This document shows, in pieces, positions 1 through 9,057 of a stretch of 64,000 bases of DNA. The notes under the pieces were generated by a model. The model was not told the origin of the DNA and did no database searches. It saw nothing but the letters and a program-made list of their open reading frames with translations. Position 1 is the first letter of the stretch, and each line of letters begins with the position of its first letter. The position numbers and the translations under genes are program-made. This DNA is from Sphingosinicella microcystinivorans (GTDB taxonomy: Bacteria > Pseudomonadota > Alphaproteobacteria > Sphingomonadales > Sphingomonadaceae): the NCBI RefSeq assembly GCF_003634215.1, contig NZ_RBWX01000008.1:434001-498000 (forward strand). The letters are read 5' to 3'.

Positions 1-129
1 CACAGCCCAGTTTGCATTCCCGGCCACATCGTCGAGTACGTCAGCCTGCCACCCCGTGAGGTCGACAGGGGCAGCGATTGCCGGTGTTGTCAGCAGCGCC
101 GACGCACAGGCCAATAATTTCAAGCGCAT
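1..129 (-). CDS. Exported protein, N-terminal fragment (PEP-CTERM-like)
   Basis: Only the first 43 codons lie in the window; the gene runs off the left edge. The ATG at 129 follows a good ribosome site (AAGGGGA) by about six bases. The product begins with a basic n-region (MRLK), a hydrophobic stretch and an AIAA signal-peptidase site near residue 20, then a mature start PVDLTGWQADVLDD. That opening resembles secreted PEP-CTERM proteins, but the diagnostic C-terminus is outside the window, so this is inference. A sigma54-type GG-N10-GC element lies about 57 bp upstream of the start, as it does for the confirmed PEP-CTERM gene at 15103. Confidence 0.7.
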   Translation of the reverse strand, partial: MRLKLLACASALLTTPAIAAPVDLTGWQADVLDDVAGNANWAV

Positions 130-183
130 TTTTCGTCCCCTTCCAGCGGACGCGAACCAGCACGCGCCCTCTTTGGGCAGTGA

Positions 184-200
184 ATGCAGGATCGATGCCA
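184..200 (-). promoter_or_regulatory. Candidate sigma54 (-24/-12) promoter for the gene at 129
   Basis: Read on the minus strand this is TGGCATCGATCCTGCA: GG at 199-198, ten bases, then GC at 187-186, which is the RpoN spacing. It would start transcription near 175, leaving a leader of about 45 nt to the ATG at 129. An AT-rich block with inverted repeats lies just upstream (216-258). Confidence 0.5.
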
Positions 201-215
201 AGGCTGGCTTTCCTA

Positions 216-258
216 TATTTTCAAAGAGAAAATAATAATCCTTTTTGAAAATTATTTT
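216..258. repeat. AT-rich block with two overlapping inverted repeats
   Basis: TATTTTC (216-222) and GAAAATA (228-234) form perfect 7-bp arms with a 5-bp spacer. AAAATAAT (229-236) and ATTATTTT (251-258) form a second 8-bp pair. The block contrasts sharply with the GC-rich surroundings and sits between two divergent genes, upstream of the minus-strand sigma54-like element. It could be an activator or bending-protein site. Confidence 0.5.
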
Positions 259-319
259 GATTCTGTAAGAAATTCCGACGGTTCTGGCAGAGCCCCGACC
301 GCATCACTATGTTCCCCTC

Positions 320-1243
320 ATGATATCGCGATTGAAAGCGGCGCTCGGCGCCTTCATGCTCATCGCCTGCACGGCGCAGTCCCCAGGAAAAGCACAGGAG
401 GAAGCCCCGCCGGCATCCGCTGGCGCTTCTGTCGCGAAAGGTCCGGCGCTGTGGGCGGTGAAGGACGCCGACACGACGATCTATCTGTTCGGCACGATCC
501 ACATGCTGCCCGAAGGCACCGAGTGGCTTGTGCCGCCGATCGCGAAGGCGTTCGATGCCGCCGATACGCTCGTACTCGAGGTGCTCGGCACCACCGATCC
601 GAAGGTAACGACACCGATCATCCTCAAGATGGGCTACACGCCCGGCCTGCCGCCGCTCGCCGAGCGCGTTCCGGCCGACGAGCGCGACGAGCTTGCCGCC
701 GCCATCACGCACGCGGGTGTTCCGCCACAGGCGCTTGATGCGATGGAAACCTGGCTTGCCAGCATGTCGCTCTCCACCGCGCGCATCCAGAAGCTCGGCT
801 ACGGTATCGAGGGCGGCGTCGAATATCAGCTGTCCGCGCGCGCCACTGCGCAGCGCAAGCGGATCGAGGCGCTGGAGACGATGACCGAGCAGCTCGGCTT
901 CTTCGATACGCTGCCGGAGGCCGAACAGCGCGCGCTCCTCGTCAACTCCCTCGACGACATCGATGAGATCGACACCGTCATCAAAAACGCCGTGAAGAGC
1001 TGGCAGGCGGGCGATGTCGACGCGGTCGCCGCGCTGCTTGAGGACGACACGCGCGATTCCCCCGGCCTCGCCAAGCGGCTGCTCACCGACCGCAATCTCA
1101 ACTGGGCAAACTGGATCGAGAAGCGCCTCGAAACCACGCCGGGCACCGTATTCATCGCCGTCGGCAGCGGGCACCTTGCGGGCAAGGACAGCGTGCAATC
1201 GATGCTGGAGGCGAAGGGCCTCAAGGTCGAGCGGCTGAACTAA
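320..1243 (+). CDS. TraB/GumN family lipoprotein
   Basis: A 307-residue protein with a lipobox LIAC (Cys17), so probably lipid-anchored outside the cytoplasm. The TraB/GumN fold is indicated by the N-terminal GTIHMLP motif (about residues 58-64) and the C-terminal [11 protein letters not shown] segment (about 283-293), which hold the conserved GxxH and GxGH residues. Eukaryotic and archaeal relatives are proposed metalloproteases; the bacterial role is unclear. No Shine-Dalgarno precedes the ATG. Instead CACTAT (305-310 region) ends about nine bases upstream, as in other apparently leaderless genes here. It stands alone, with rplY 107 bp downstream. Confidence 0.85.
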   Translation: MISRLKAALGAFMLIACTAQSPGKAQEEAPPASAGASVAKGPALWAVKDADTTIYLFGTIHMLPEGTEWLVPPIAKAFDAADTLVLEVLGTTDPKVTTPIILKMGYTPGLPPLAERVPADERDELAAAITHAGVPPQALDAMETWLASMSLSTARIQKLGYGIEGGVEYQLSARATAQRKRIEALETMTEQLGFFDTLPEAEQRALLVNSLDDIDEIDTVIKNAVKSWQAGDVDAVAALLEDDTRDSPGLAKRLLTDRNLNWANWIEKRLETTPGTVFIAVGSGHLAGKDSVQSMLEAKGLKVERLN

Positions 1244-1253
1244 GCCGAATCCC

Positions 1254-1282
1254 TTGCATTTCCGCGCTTCGGCGTGTAGGGG
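1254..1282 (+). promoter_or_regulatory. Promoter of rplY
   Basis: TTGCAT (1254-1259), a 17-bp spacer, then TAGGGG (1277-1282). The predicted start leaves a leader of about 60 nt that contains the short stem CCGCT/AGCGG and a GGAGAA ribosome site before the ATG at 1351. Confidence 0.45.
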
Positions 1283-1350
1283 CACCGCTTCCCGAGCGGC
1301 TGGTCATCCCTGGAGGCGGCCGCGGGGATCGAGAAAATGGAGAAATACAC

Positions 1351-1974
1351 ATGAGTGAAGCGCTGAAGCTCGCGGCTGAAGCGCGCGACCGGGCAGGCAA
1401 GGGAGCCTCCCGTGCAATCCGTCGCGAAGGCCGCGTACCCGCCGTGATTTACGGCAACAAGAAGGAACCCGTGCAGGTCCACGTCGAGGCGAAAGCCCTT
1501 GTGAAGCTGCTCCAGACCGGTCACTTCCTCAGCTCCGTGGTGGAGCTGGAAGTCGGCGGCAAGACGGAGCGCACGCTGCCGCGTGACGTACAGTTCCACC
1601 CGGTCACGGATCGTCCGATCCACGTCGACTTCCTGCGCCTGTCGAAAGACGCGCGCGTTACGGTCGCCGTTCCGGTGCGCTTCACCGACGAAGAAGAATC
1701 GCCCGGCATCAAGCGCGGCGGCGTTCTCAACATCGTCCGCCACGAAGTCGAGCTGGTCTGCCCGGCCGATGCGATCCCGGACGAGATCGTGGCGTCGCTG
1801 AAGGGTCTCGATGTGGGCGAATCGCTGCACATCTCCGCCTTCAATCTCTCGGCAAAGCTGAAGCCGGTGATCGACGACCGCGACTTCACCGTCGCCACCA
1901 TCGTCGCGCCGTCGGCGCTGCGCTCGAGCGAAGATGCCGAATCCGCCGCCGAGGGCGAAGGCGAAGCCGCCTGA
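1351..1974 (+). CDS. rplY: 50S ribosomal protein L25 (long CTC/TL5 form)
   Basis: A 207-residue L25/TL5/CTC protein that binds 5S rRNA in the large ribosomal subunit. The N-terminal L25 domain (roughly 5-95) has the typical [16 protein letters not shown] and PAVIYG segments, followed by the TL5 beta-domain (about 100-185) and an acidic alanine/glutamate tail. This two-domain form is usual in alphaproteobacteria and longer than the 94-residue E. coli protein. GGAGAA stands seven bases before the ATG. A strong hairpin separates it from pth 42 bp downstream, so the two may be transcribed at different levels. Confidence 0.97.
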   Translation: MSEALKLAAEARDRAGKGASRAIRREGRVPAVIYGNKKEPVQVHVEAKALVKLLQTGHFLSSVVELEVGGKTERTLPRDVQFHPVTDRPIHVDFLRLSKDARVTVAVPVRFTDEEESPGIKRGGVLNIVRHEVELVCPADAIPDEIVASLKGLDVGESLHISAFNLSAKLKPVIDDRDFTVATIVAPSALRSSEDAESAAEGEGEAA

Positions 1975-1980
1975 TCTTAG

Positions 1981-2010
1981 AACGCCCGGCCTTCGCGCCG
2001 GGCGTTTCTA
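1981..2010 (+). terminator. Hairpin terminator or attenuator between rplY and pth
   Basis: AACGCCCGGC (1981-1990) pairs perfectly with GCCGGGCGTT (1997-2006) across a 6-nt loop, followed by a short TTTCT run. The T tract is weak, so partial read-through into pth is likely. Confidence 0.7.
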
Positions 2011-2016
2011 AACGCG

Positions 2017-2598
2017 ATGCAGCTGTTCGTCGGCCTCGGCAATCCGGGGAGCGAGTATGCGCTTCACCGGCACAACGTCGGCTTCATGGCTGCCGATACC
2101 ATCGCCGATGTCCATCGCTTCGGCCCGTGGACGAAGAAGTTCAAGGGGCTGATCGCGGACGGCCGCATCGGCAACGCGCGCGTGCTGCTGCTGAAGCCGC
2201 AAACCTTCATGAACGACAGCGGCCGCAGCGTCGGCGAAGCGCTCCGCTTCTACAAACTGTCCACGGGCGACGTGACGGTGTTCTACGACGAGCTCGATCT
2301 TGCGCCCATGAAGGTGAAGGTGAAAACGGGTGGCGGTGCGGCGGGCCACAACGGCATCCGCTCGATCGCCGCGCACATCGGCGAGGATTTTCGCCGCGTC
2401 CGTATCGGCATCGGCCACCCGGGCGAAAAGGCGCGAGTGACGGGCCATGTGCTCGGCAACTATGCGAAGACGGAAATGGAACCGCTCGCCGACCTCCTTG
2501 GCGCCATCGCGCGCGAGGCAAGGTGGCTTGCGGAAGGCGACGACGCGCGCTTCATGAACGACGTGGCGCTTGCCATGCAAACGAACGGAAAGGCCTGA
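2017..2598 (+). CDS. pth: Peptidyl-tRNA hydrolase
   Basis: A 193-residue Pth that cleaves the ester bond of peptidyl-tRNA released by ribosome drop-off. The start MQLFVGLGNPGSEY, the catalytic His region (ALHRHNVGFM, about residues 17-26) and TFMNDSG (about 65-71) match bacterial Pth. No Shine-Dalgarno is evident before the ATG, which follows the rplY hairpin closely. The stop is five bases before the ychF start. The rplY-pth-ychF order is common in proteobacteria. Confidence 0.97.
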   Translation: MQLFVGLGNPGSEYALHRHNVGFMAADTIADVHRFGPWTKKFKGLIADGRIGNARVLLLKPQTFMNDSGRSVGEALRFYKLSTGDVTVFYDELDLAPMKVKVKTGGGAAGHNGIRSIAAHIGEDFRRVRIGIGHPGEKARVTGHVLGNYAKTEMEPLADLLGAIAREARWLAEGDDARFMNDVALAMQTNGKA

Positions 2599-2602
2599 TC
2601 TG

Positions 2603-3703
2603 ATGGGTTTCAAGTGCGGTATCGTGGGCCTGCCCAACGTCGGCAAATCGACATTGTTCAATGCGCTGACCGAAACGGCCGCCGCCGCCGCGGCGAACTT
2701 CCCGTTCTGCACGATCGAGCCCAACGTGGGCCAGGTTCCGGTTCCCGACCCCCGCCTTTACAAGCTCGCCGAGATCGCCGGCTCGCAGAAGGTCATCGAA
2801 ACGCAACTCGCCTTCGTCGACATCGCGGGCCTCGTGCGCGGCGCCTCGAAGGGCGAAGGCCTCGGCAACCAGTTCCTCGGCAACATCCGCGAGGTGGACG
2901 CCATCGTCCACGTGCTGCGCTGCTTCGAGAACGGCGACATCACCCACGTCGATGGCCGCGTCGACCCGATCGCCGACGCCGAGACTGTCGAGACCGAGCT
3001 GATGCTCTCCGACATCGAGAGCCTTGAGCGCCGCGTGCCCGCGCTCGTCAAGAAGGGGCAGGGCGGCGACAAGGAAGCGAAGGTCGCGGGCGCCGTGCTC
3101 GGCCGCGCGCTCGATGTTCTGAAAGAGGGCAAGCCCGCGCGCATGGTCGAAGCGAAGGACGAGGAAGAGGCCCGCGTGCTCGCGCAGGCGCAGCTCCTCA
3201 CCGCGAAGCCCGTGCTCTATGTCTGCAACGTCGGCGAAGGCGAAGCCGCAACCGGCAACGCGCTCTCCGAAAAGGTCGCCGCGAAGGCGAAAGCGGAAGG
3301 CGCCGCGAGCGTCGTCATTTCCGCGGCCATCGAGGCGGAAATCAGCCAGATGGACCCGACCGACCGTCCCGACTTCCTCGCCGACCTCGGCCTCACCGAA
3401 ACCGGCCTCGCGCGCGTGATCCGCGCCGGATACGACCTCCTGCACCTCATCACCTTCTTCACGGTCGGCCCCAAGGAGGCCCGGGCGTGGACGGTGGAAA
3501 AAGGCGCCACCGCCCCGAATGCCGCCGGGGTCATCCACACCGATTTCGAAAAGGGCTTCATCCGCGCCGAAACCATCGCCTACGATGACTTCGTGAGCCT
3601 GGGCGGCGAGCACGGCGCAAAGGAAGCCGGGAAACTACGCCTGGAAGGCAAGGAGTATCTGGTGAAGGACGGAGACGTCCTCCACTTCCGCTTCAACGTG
3701 TAG
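2603..3703 (+). CDS. ychF: Redox-regulated ATPase YchF/OLA1
   Basis: A 366-residue Obg-family P-loop protein that prefers ATP and associates with ribosomes. Visible are the Walker A GLPNVGKST (residues 8-16), switch motif DIAGLVRGA, and the C-terminal TGS region (FFTVGPKEARAWTV onward) ending VLHFRFNV. I chose the ATG at 2603 because the protein then begins MGFKCGIVGLPNVGKST as in the family; the 11 codons of upstream frame overlap pth and are not conserved-looking. Length agrees with E. coli YchF (363). Confidence 0.97.
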   Translation: MGFKCGIVGLPNVGKSTLFNALTETAAAAAANFPFCTIEPNVGQVPVPDPRLYKLAEIAGSQKVIETQLAFVDIAGLVRGASKGEGLGNQFLGNIREVDAIVHVLRCFENGDITHVDGRVDPIADAETVETELMLSDIESLERRVPALVKKGQGGDKEAKVAGAVLGRALDVLKEGKPARMVEAKDEEEARVLAQAQLLTAKPVLYVCNVGEGEAATGNALSEKVAAKAKAEGAASVVISAAIEAEISQMDPTDRPDFLADLGLTETGLARVIRAGYDLLHLITFFTVGPKEARAWTVEKGATAPNAAGVIHTDFEKGFIRAETIAYDDFVSLGGEHGAKEAGKLRLEGKEYLVKDGDVLHFRFNV

Positions 3704-3735
3704 TCATCCGCCGGTCACGAGGATCACGCAGGCAG

Positions 3736-4989
3736 ATGGGCATGATGTACAATCACCTCCGCACCCTGTTCGCCGCGCTTTCGATCCTCGCGCTGTCCGC
3801 CTGCGCGGGCACATCGCGCCCTGTCGCGGAGGTCGCCGCCGAAGCGCGCGCGCCCGTCACCATCCTCATCTCGATTGACGGGCTGCGGCCCGATTATCTG
3901 GACCGTGGTGTTTCGCCCAACATCAACGCGCTTGCCGCATCCGGCGTGAAAGCGTCGATGCGCCCCTCGTTCCCGTCTCTCACCTTCCCGAACCACCACA
4001 GCCTCGTCACCGGGCTGCGCCCCGATCGCCACGGCATCGTCGACAACACGATGATCGACGCGCGCCGCCCCGACGTGCGCTTCACACTCGGCGATCCGCG
4101 GCAATCACTCGACCCGTTCTGGTGGGATGAGGCCGAGCCGATCTGGGTGACCGCCGAGAAGGCAGGCATCCGCACAGGTACGATGTTCTGGCCCGGCTCC
4201 GAAGTCGCCATCCACGGCGCGCGCCCGCAGGACTGGCTGCGCTACGACAAGGCGGTCAGCGGCACGCAGCGCATCAACACCGTGCTCGACTGGATGCGCC
4301 GCCCCGCCGCGATACGCCCGCGGTTCGTCACGCTCTATTTCGACACGGTGGACACCGTGGGCCACGAGCTCGGCCCCGACGCGCCGGAAACCACCGCAGC
4401 CTTCGCCGAGGTCGACCGGCTGATCGGCGAACTCATCTCTGGGCTGAAGGTGATCGGGCAGTCGGCGAACATTCTCCTCGTCTCCGATCACGGCATGGGC
4501 GCCACCGCCGACGATCGCGTCATCCGCATCGACCGCATGATCGCGCCCGATGTCGGAATGATCGTTACCGAGGGACCGCTTTCCGGCGTCAATGCCCTGC
4601 CCGGCAAGGACGCCGAGGTGGCCGCAACCCTGCTCGCGCCGCACGAGCATATGCAGTGCTGGCGGAAGAGCGCGCTGCCCGCCCACTTCGCCTACGGCAA
4701 GAACCCGCGCGTCCCCGAATTCCTCTGCCTCGCGGCGCGCGGCTGGGCGATCCAGGCACGTGACCGCGAACATATTCTGAAGGGCATGCACGGCTACGAT
4801 CCCGCGGAGCCCGACATGGCGGCAGTGTTTATCGCGGCCGGCCCCGCGATCGCGAGCGGCGCCGCGCTTCCGGTGTTCGACAATGTCGACGTTTATCCGC
4901 TGCTCGCCCGCCTCGTCGGTATCGCGCCGGTCTCGAACGTCGATGGCCGCGCCGAAACGCTCAACCCATTGCTTCGGGCGGCGAACTGA
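3736..4989 (+). CDS. Alkaline phosphatase-superfamily phosphodiesterase (NPP-like) lipoprotein
   Basis: A 417-residue ectonucleotide pyrophosphatase/phosphodiesterase-type enzyme. A lipobox LSAC (Cys23) suggests membrane anchoring. Metal-site Asp lies in SIDGLRPDY (Asp48), the predicted Thr nucleophile in SLTFPNHH (Thr83), and further metal ligands in VDTVGHELGPD and LVSDHGMG. This set fits NPP enzymes that hydrolyse phosphodiester or pyrophosphate bonds outside the cytoplasm; substrate cannot be told. ATGs at 3742 and 3745 are alternative starts. It lies 32 bp after ychF. Confidence 0.9.
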   Translation: MGMMYNHLRTLFAALSILALSACAGTSRPVAEVAAEARAPVTILISIDGLRPDYLDRGVSPNINALAASGVKASMRPSFPSLTFPNHHSLVTGLRPDRHGIVDNTMIDARRPDVRFTLGDPRQSLDPFWWDEAEPIWVTAEKAGIRTGTMFWPGSEVAIHGARPQDWLRYDKAVSGTQRINTVLDWMRRPAAIRPRFVTLYFDTVDTVGHELGPDAPETTAAFAEVDRLIGELISGLKVIGQSANILLVSDHGMGATADDRVIRIDRMIAPDVGMIVTEGPLSGVNALPGKDAEVAATLLAPHEHMQCWRKSALPAHFAYGKNPRVPEFLCLAARGWAIQARDREHILKGMHGYDPAEPDMAAVFIAAGPAIASGAALPVFDNVDVYPLLARLVGIAPVSNVDGRAETLNPLLRAAN

Positions 4990-5033
4990 CGCCCCCTCGA
5001 AAAATGTGAATTTGCCTGAAGGACCTGCGCGTT

Positions 5034-5492
5034 ATGACCGATGCCGTGAAGTATCTCGAAGACATGAATGTCGGTGATCACGCAGCCTTCGGTCACTATC
5101 CGGTAACGCGTGAGGAGGTGATCGGCTTCGCCTCGAAGTTCGATCCGCAAGCCTTCCATCTCGACGACGCGGCCGCCGCGAAAACCTACTTCGGCCGCCT
5201 CTCCGCAAGCGGTTGGCATACTTGCGCTATGACGATGCGCATGATGGTGGAAAACCTCACCGTCGGCGGTCACGCCGGGCTCGGCTCGCCGGGCGTCGAC
5301 CAGATCCGCTGGCTGAAGCCGGTTTATCCCGGCGACACGCTGCGCGTTGAAACGGTGGTCACCGAGGTTCGCCCTTCGCGCAGCAAGCCTGACATCGGAT
5401 CGGTGCACAGCGACATTACGGTATTTAATCAGAACGACGAGCCGGTGATGACGATGAAGTCGATCGGCCTGGTGCGGCGCCGGCCCGCGTAA
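5034..5492 (+). CDS. MaoC family hydratase/dehydratase
   Basis: A 152-residue single hot-dog-fold protein. The hydratase segment FDPQAFHLDDAAA (about residues 38-50) carries the Asp/His pair of R-specific enoyl-CoA hydratases, and SGWHTCAMTMRMMV follows as in MaoC proteins of similar length. The likely substrate is an acyl-CoA, but specificity is unknown. GAAGGA lies about ten bases before the ATG. The stop faces the apt stop on the other strand with only four bases between. Confidence 0.9.
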   Translation: MTDAVKYLEDMNVGDHAAFGHYPVTREEVIGFASKFDPQAFHLDDAAAAKTYFGRLSASGWHTCAMTMRMMVENLTVGGHAGLGSPGVDQIRWLKPVYPGDTLRVETVVTEVRPSRSKPDIGSVHSDITVFNQNDEPVMTMKSIGLVRRRPA

Positions 5493-5496
5493 GGGC

Positions 5497-6036
5497 CTAG
5501 TGCCCTTCGAACGCCATCAGCGTTACGGGCTCCACACCCGCAGCGCGTAGCCGATCCGCGCCGCCAAGGTCGGGCAGATCGATCGCGAACGCCGCCTGCG
5601 TCACGACACCTCCCGCGCGGCGGATGAGTTCGGCGCCGGCGATGGCCGTCCCGCCCGTGGCGATCAGATCATCGACGAGCAGCACGCGCGCGCCGGGCGC
5701 GCAGGCATCTGCGTGCATCTCCACCCGGTCCTCGCCGTATTCGAGCGCGTAATTGACGCCGATCACCGTGCCGGGGAGCTTGTTACGCTTGCGGATGAGC
5801 AGCACGCCCGCGCCTAGCCGTGGCGCGAGCGCGGCGGCGAACACGAAGCCGCGCGCCTCGATACCGGCGATGAGATCGAAAGGTCCCGCCACCGCCTCTG
5901 CCATCCGGTCGATCGTGGCCGCGAAGCCCACTGGATCGAGCAGCAGCGTGGTGATGTCGCGAAACAGGATTCCTGGCTTGGGGTGATCGGGAATCGTGCG
6001 GACGAGCGCGCGAAGGTCGGCGTTCCGGTCGCTCAT
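5497..6036 (-). CDS. apt: Adenine phosphoribosyltransferase
   Basis: A 179-residue APRT that makes AMP from adenine and PRPP. The start MSDRNADLRALVRTIPDHPKP and the PRPP loop VLLVDDLIATGGTA are diagnostic. The ATG at 6036 overlaps the TGA of mtnP (ATGA, 6033-6036), implying translational coupling. MtnP releases adenine from methylthioadenosine, so the pair forms a direct salvage route. Last gene of petABC-mtnP-apt. Confidence 0.97.
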   Translation of the reverse strand: MSDRNADLRALVRTIPDHPKPGILFRDITTLLLDPVGFAATIDRMAEAVAGPFDLIAGIEARGFVFAAALAPRLGAGVLLIRKRNKLPGTVIGVNYALEYGEDRVEMHADACAPGARVLLVDDLIATGGTAIAGAELIRRAGGVVTQAAFAIDLPDLGGADRLRAAGVEPVTLMAFEGH

Positions 6037-6899
6037 TTGAGCACACGCCCCGCCACGCCGCGCAGCGTCTCCACGACCGGCGGCGGCCACAGCGCCGGAT
6101 CGGTGATGATGGCGTGGTCGAGCGCATGGTCGCAGCCCTGCGGACAGGCCGCAGACGGTACCCACGCTGCCGCAACCGCCGCGACGAGCGCGCGCGCGTT
6201 GGCACTGTTGCCATGCATCACGTCGAGAATGTCGGCGACGTTCGCGCCTTCCTCGGCCGGGCGCCAGCTGTCGTAATCCGTCACCATCGCGACGCTCGCG
6301 TAGCAAAGCTCCGCCTCGCGAGCGAGCGCGGCCTCGGGCATGTTGGTCATGCCGATCACGTCAAAACCCGCCGCCACGTAAGCGCGCGATTCGGCGCGCG
6401 TGGAGAACTGCGGACCTTCCATCGCGAGGTAGGTGCCACCTGAAACGAACGGGATACCGAGCGCCTTCGCGGCTTCCGCGACGCGCGCCCCGAGCGGGCC
6501 GCAGACGGGATCGGCGAGGCTGACATGCGCGACGATGCCGTTTCCGAAGAACGATTTCACGCGGCCGCGCGTCCGGTCCACGAACTGGTCGACGAGCACG
6601 AAGGTGCCGGGGCTGAGCGCTTCCTTGAACGACCCACAGGCCGAGAGCGACAGCACGTGCGTGCAACCCGCCGCTTTCAGCGCGGCGATGTTCGCGCGGT
6701 AGGGAACCTCCGACGGCGTCAGCCGGTGGCCGCGTCCGTGGCGGGGCAGGAAGACGAGATCCACCTGCCCGAGCCGCCCGAACAGCAATTCATCGGACGG
6801 CGCGCCGAAGGGCGTATCGACCGCGCGCCAGACGACATCGGTGAGCGAGCCCAGGGCATAGAGCCCGCTGCCGCCGATGATGCCGAGCTTGCCCCCCAT
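6033..6899 (-). CDS. mtnP: S-methyl-5'-thioadenosine phosphorylase
   Basis: A 288-residue PNP/MTAP-family enzyme that cleaves methylthioadenosine, the by-product of polyamine synthesis, to adenine and methylthioribose-1-phosphate. IIGGSGLY near the N-terminus, FLPRHGRGHRLTPSEVPYRANI and DVIGMTNMPEAALAREAELCY are typical MTAP signatures. The TNMPEA segment favours MTA over plain purine nucleosides. It starts 15 bp after petC and overlaps apt by four bases. Confidence 0.95.
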   Translation of the reverse strand: MGGKLGIIGGSGLYALGSLTDVVWRAVDTPFGAPSDELLFGRLGQVDLVFLPRHGRGHRLTPSEVPYRANIAALKAAGCTHVLSLSACGSFKEALSPGTFVLVDQFVDRTRGRVKSFFGNGIVAHVSLADPVCGPLGARVAEAAKALGIPFVSGGTYLAMEGPQFSTRAESRAYVAAGFDVIGMTNMPEAALAREAELCYASVAMVTDYDSWRPAEEGANVADILDVMHGNSANARALVAAVAAAWVPSAACPQGCDHALDHAIITDPALWPPPVVETLRGVAGRVLK

Positions 6900-6914
6900 C
6901 GCCCGGTGCCGGGC

Positions 6915-7748
6915 CTAGTGCTTGATCGCCGCCCAGACCCTGCGCTTGCTCATGTAGGCAAGGCTGGTGAGGATCAGCAGGAAGACGATGACGCCAAGAC
7001 CCGCCCGCTTGCGCGATTCCATCTTCGGCTCGGCCGCCCAGGTGAGGAACGCCGCAACGTCCTGCGACATCTGGTCGACGGTCGCTTCCGGCTGGCCTTC
7101 CGCATAGGTCACCTGGCCCGCGCTGAGCGGCGGTGCCATCGCGATTGCGAGGCTGTGGAAATACGGGTTGTAGTGGAGCGGCGCTTCGGGGCGACGGTCC
7201 GCCGGGAAGTCTGCCGGCGCATCCTCGAAACCGCTGATCAGCGAGTAGACGTAGTTCGAGCCGTCGGCACGCGCCTTGGTGATCAGCGAGAGATCGGGCG
7301 GCAGCGCATTGTTGTTCGCGGCGCGCGCGGCGATCTCGTTCGCATAGACGAGCGGCATCTTGTCCGACAGGATCGCTGGACGGGTCGCCGCTTCGCCGGT
7401 CTCTTGATTGATCGTCGGGACCTCGTGCACCCAGTTCTTGGCGATCGCCTTCACTTCGGCTTCGGAGAAGCCGATCTCGGTGAGGTTGCGGAACGCGACG
7501 CGGTTCAGGCTGTGGCAGGCCGAGCAGACCTCCTTGTAGACCTGGAAGCCGCGCTGCAGCTGAACGCGGTCGTAGCCGCCGAACACGCCGAGCCCGATCG
7601 GGCCGTCCCATGACCAGTGCACCTGCTTGGGGTGCTTGTGGAACGCAAGCGTCGGATCGACTTCCGTCGCTTCGCGGGGCGAGAGCGCCGCGAACAGCAG
7701 GACCACGCAGAAAACGGCGCCGATGGCGATTCCGAAAAGACGAACCAT
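6915..7748 (-). CDS. petC: Cytochrome c1 of the bc1 complex
   Basis: A 277-residue c-type cytochrome of ubiquinol:cytochrome c oxidoreductase. An N-terminal signal/anchor (IAIGAVFCVVLLFAAL) is followed by the covalent haem site CSACH (about residues 63-67), the axial-Met region, and a C-terminal membrane anchor (GVIVFLLILTSLAYM) ending in basic residues. Translation probably follows petB closely (13 bp gap). Haem faces the periplasm and passes electrons to soluble or membrane cytochrome c. Confidence 0.97.
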   Translation of the reverse strand: MVRLFGIAIGAVFCVVLLFAALSPREATEVDPTLAFHKHPKQVHWSWDGPIGLGVFGGYDRVQLQRGFQVYKEVCSACHSLNRVAFRNLTEIGFSEAEVKAIAKNWVHEVPTINQETGEAATRPAILSDKMPLVYANEIAARAANNNALPPDLSLITKARADGSNYVYSLISGFEDAPADFPADRRPEAPLHYNPYFHSLAIAMAPPLSAGQVTYAEGQPEATVDQMSQDVAAFLTWAAEPKMESRKRAGLGVIVFLLILTSLAYMSKRRVWAAIKH

Positions 7749-7761
7749 GACGTCGTGTCCC

Positions 7762-9051
7762 TTATTCGGCCGGCTGCGCCGCCGCCGTGGCGGGCGCGGG
7801 TTCAGATTTGCCGAGCACGGCTTCGGCGATCGAGTTGGGCAGCGGGAGCGGCCGCTCGATGCGCGAGACGATCGGCAGGATGATGAGGAAGTGCGCGAAG
7901 TAGTACATCGAAGCGATCTGGCTGATCCGCACCCACGGCTCTTCGGCAGGCTTGCCGCCGCACAGGCCGAGAATGAACAGATCGAGCATCAGCACCCAGA
8001 AGAGCTGCTTCGAAACCGGCTTGAAGCGATTCGACTTCACGTTCGAACCATCGAGCCACGGCAGGAAGAACAGCAGCAGGATCGCCGCGAACATCGCGAG
8101 CACGCCCCACAGCTTCGCCGGCAGGATGAAGTCCACCGTGAAGGCGCGCAGGATCGCGTAGAACGGCCAGAAGTACCATTCCGGAACGATGTGCGCCGGG
8201 GTCGAGATCGGGTTCGCCGGGATGTAGTTGTCCGGGTGGCCGAGATAGTTCGGCAGGAAGAACACGAACACCGAGAAGAGGATCAGGTAGACGCCCGCGC
8301 CGAACAGATCCTTCGTCGTGAAATAGGGGTGGAACGGCAGCGTGTCCGCCGGGCCCTTCACGTCGATGCCGGTCGGGTTGTTCGAACCCGGGATGTGCAG
8401 CGACCAGATCTTCAGGATGACGACACCCGCGATCACGAACGGCAGCAGGTAGTGCAGGCTGAAGAAGCGGTTGAGCGTGGCGTTATCGACCGCGAAACCG
8501 CCGAGCAGCAGCGTCACGATCTTGTCGCCGACCACCGGAATGGCCGAGAACAGGTTGGTGATCACGGTCGCGCCCCAGAAGCTCATCTGGCCCCACGGCA
8601 GCACGTAGCCCATGAAACCCGTGGCCATCATGAGCAGCAGGATCACGACGCCAAGCATCCACACGAGCTCGCGCGGCGCCTTGTAGCTGCCGTAGTAGAG
8701 CCCGCGGAAGATGTGGATGTAGACCACGATGAAGAAGAAGCTCGCCCCGTTGGCGTGCGCGTAGCGGAGCAGCCAGCCGTAGTTCACGTCGCGCATGATG
8801 TGCTCGACCGAATCGAAAGCGACGAGCGTGTTCGCGCCGAAATGCATGGCGAGCACGATGCCAGTGACGATCTGGATCAAGAGCGCGAGGCCCGAGAGAA
8901 CGCCGAAGTTCCACCAGTAGTTGATGTTGCGCGGAACCGGATAGCCGGCGCCCACGCTGTTGTAGACGAGGCGCGGCAGCGGCAGGCGCGAATCCAGCCA
9001 CTGCATGAACGGGTGCTTCGGCTGATAGTGGTTTGCCCAGGGAAAGCTCAT
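7762..9051 (-). CDS. petB: Cytochrome b of the bc1 complex
   Basis: A 429-residue polytopic membrane subunit with eight predicted helices. It carries the two b haems and both quinone sites. [39 protein letters not shown] and the Qo-site sequence PEWYF are visible, with histidine pairs in the expected helices. It sits between the Rieske gene (6 bp upstream) and cytochrome c1 (13 bp downstream). The C-terminus is slightly extended ([13 protein letters not shown]). Confidence 0.98.
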   Translation of the reverse strand: MSFPWANHYQPKHPFMQWLDSRLPLPRLVYNSVGAGYPVPRNINYWWNFGVLSGLALLIQIVTGIVLAMHFGANTLVAFDSVEHIMRDVNYGWLLRYAHANGASFFFIVVYIHIFRGLYYGSYKAPRELVWMLGVVILLLMMATGFMGYVLPWGQMSFWGATVITNLFSAIPVVGDKIVTLLLGGFAVDNATLNRFFSLHYLLPFVIAGVVILKIWSLHIPGSNNPTGIDVKGPADTLPFHPYFTTKDLFGAGVYLILFSVFVFFLPNYLGHPDNYIPANPISTPAHIVPEWYFWPFYAILRAFTVDFILPAKLWGVLAMFAAILLLFFLPWLDGSNVKSNRFKPVSKQLFWVLMLDLFILGLCGGKPAEEPWVRISQIASMYYFAHFLIILPIVSRIERPLPLPNSIAEAVLGKSEPAPATAAAQPAE

Positions 9052-9057
9052 CGCTGG

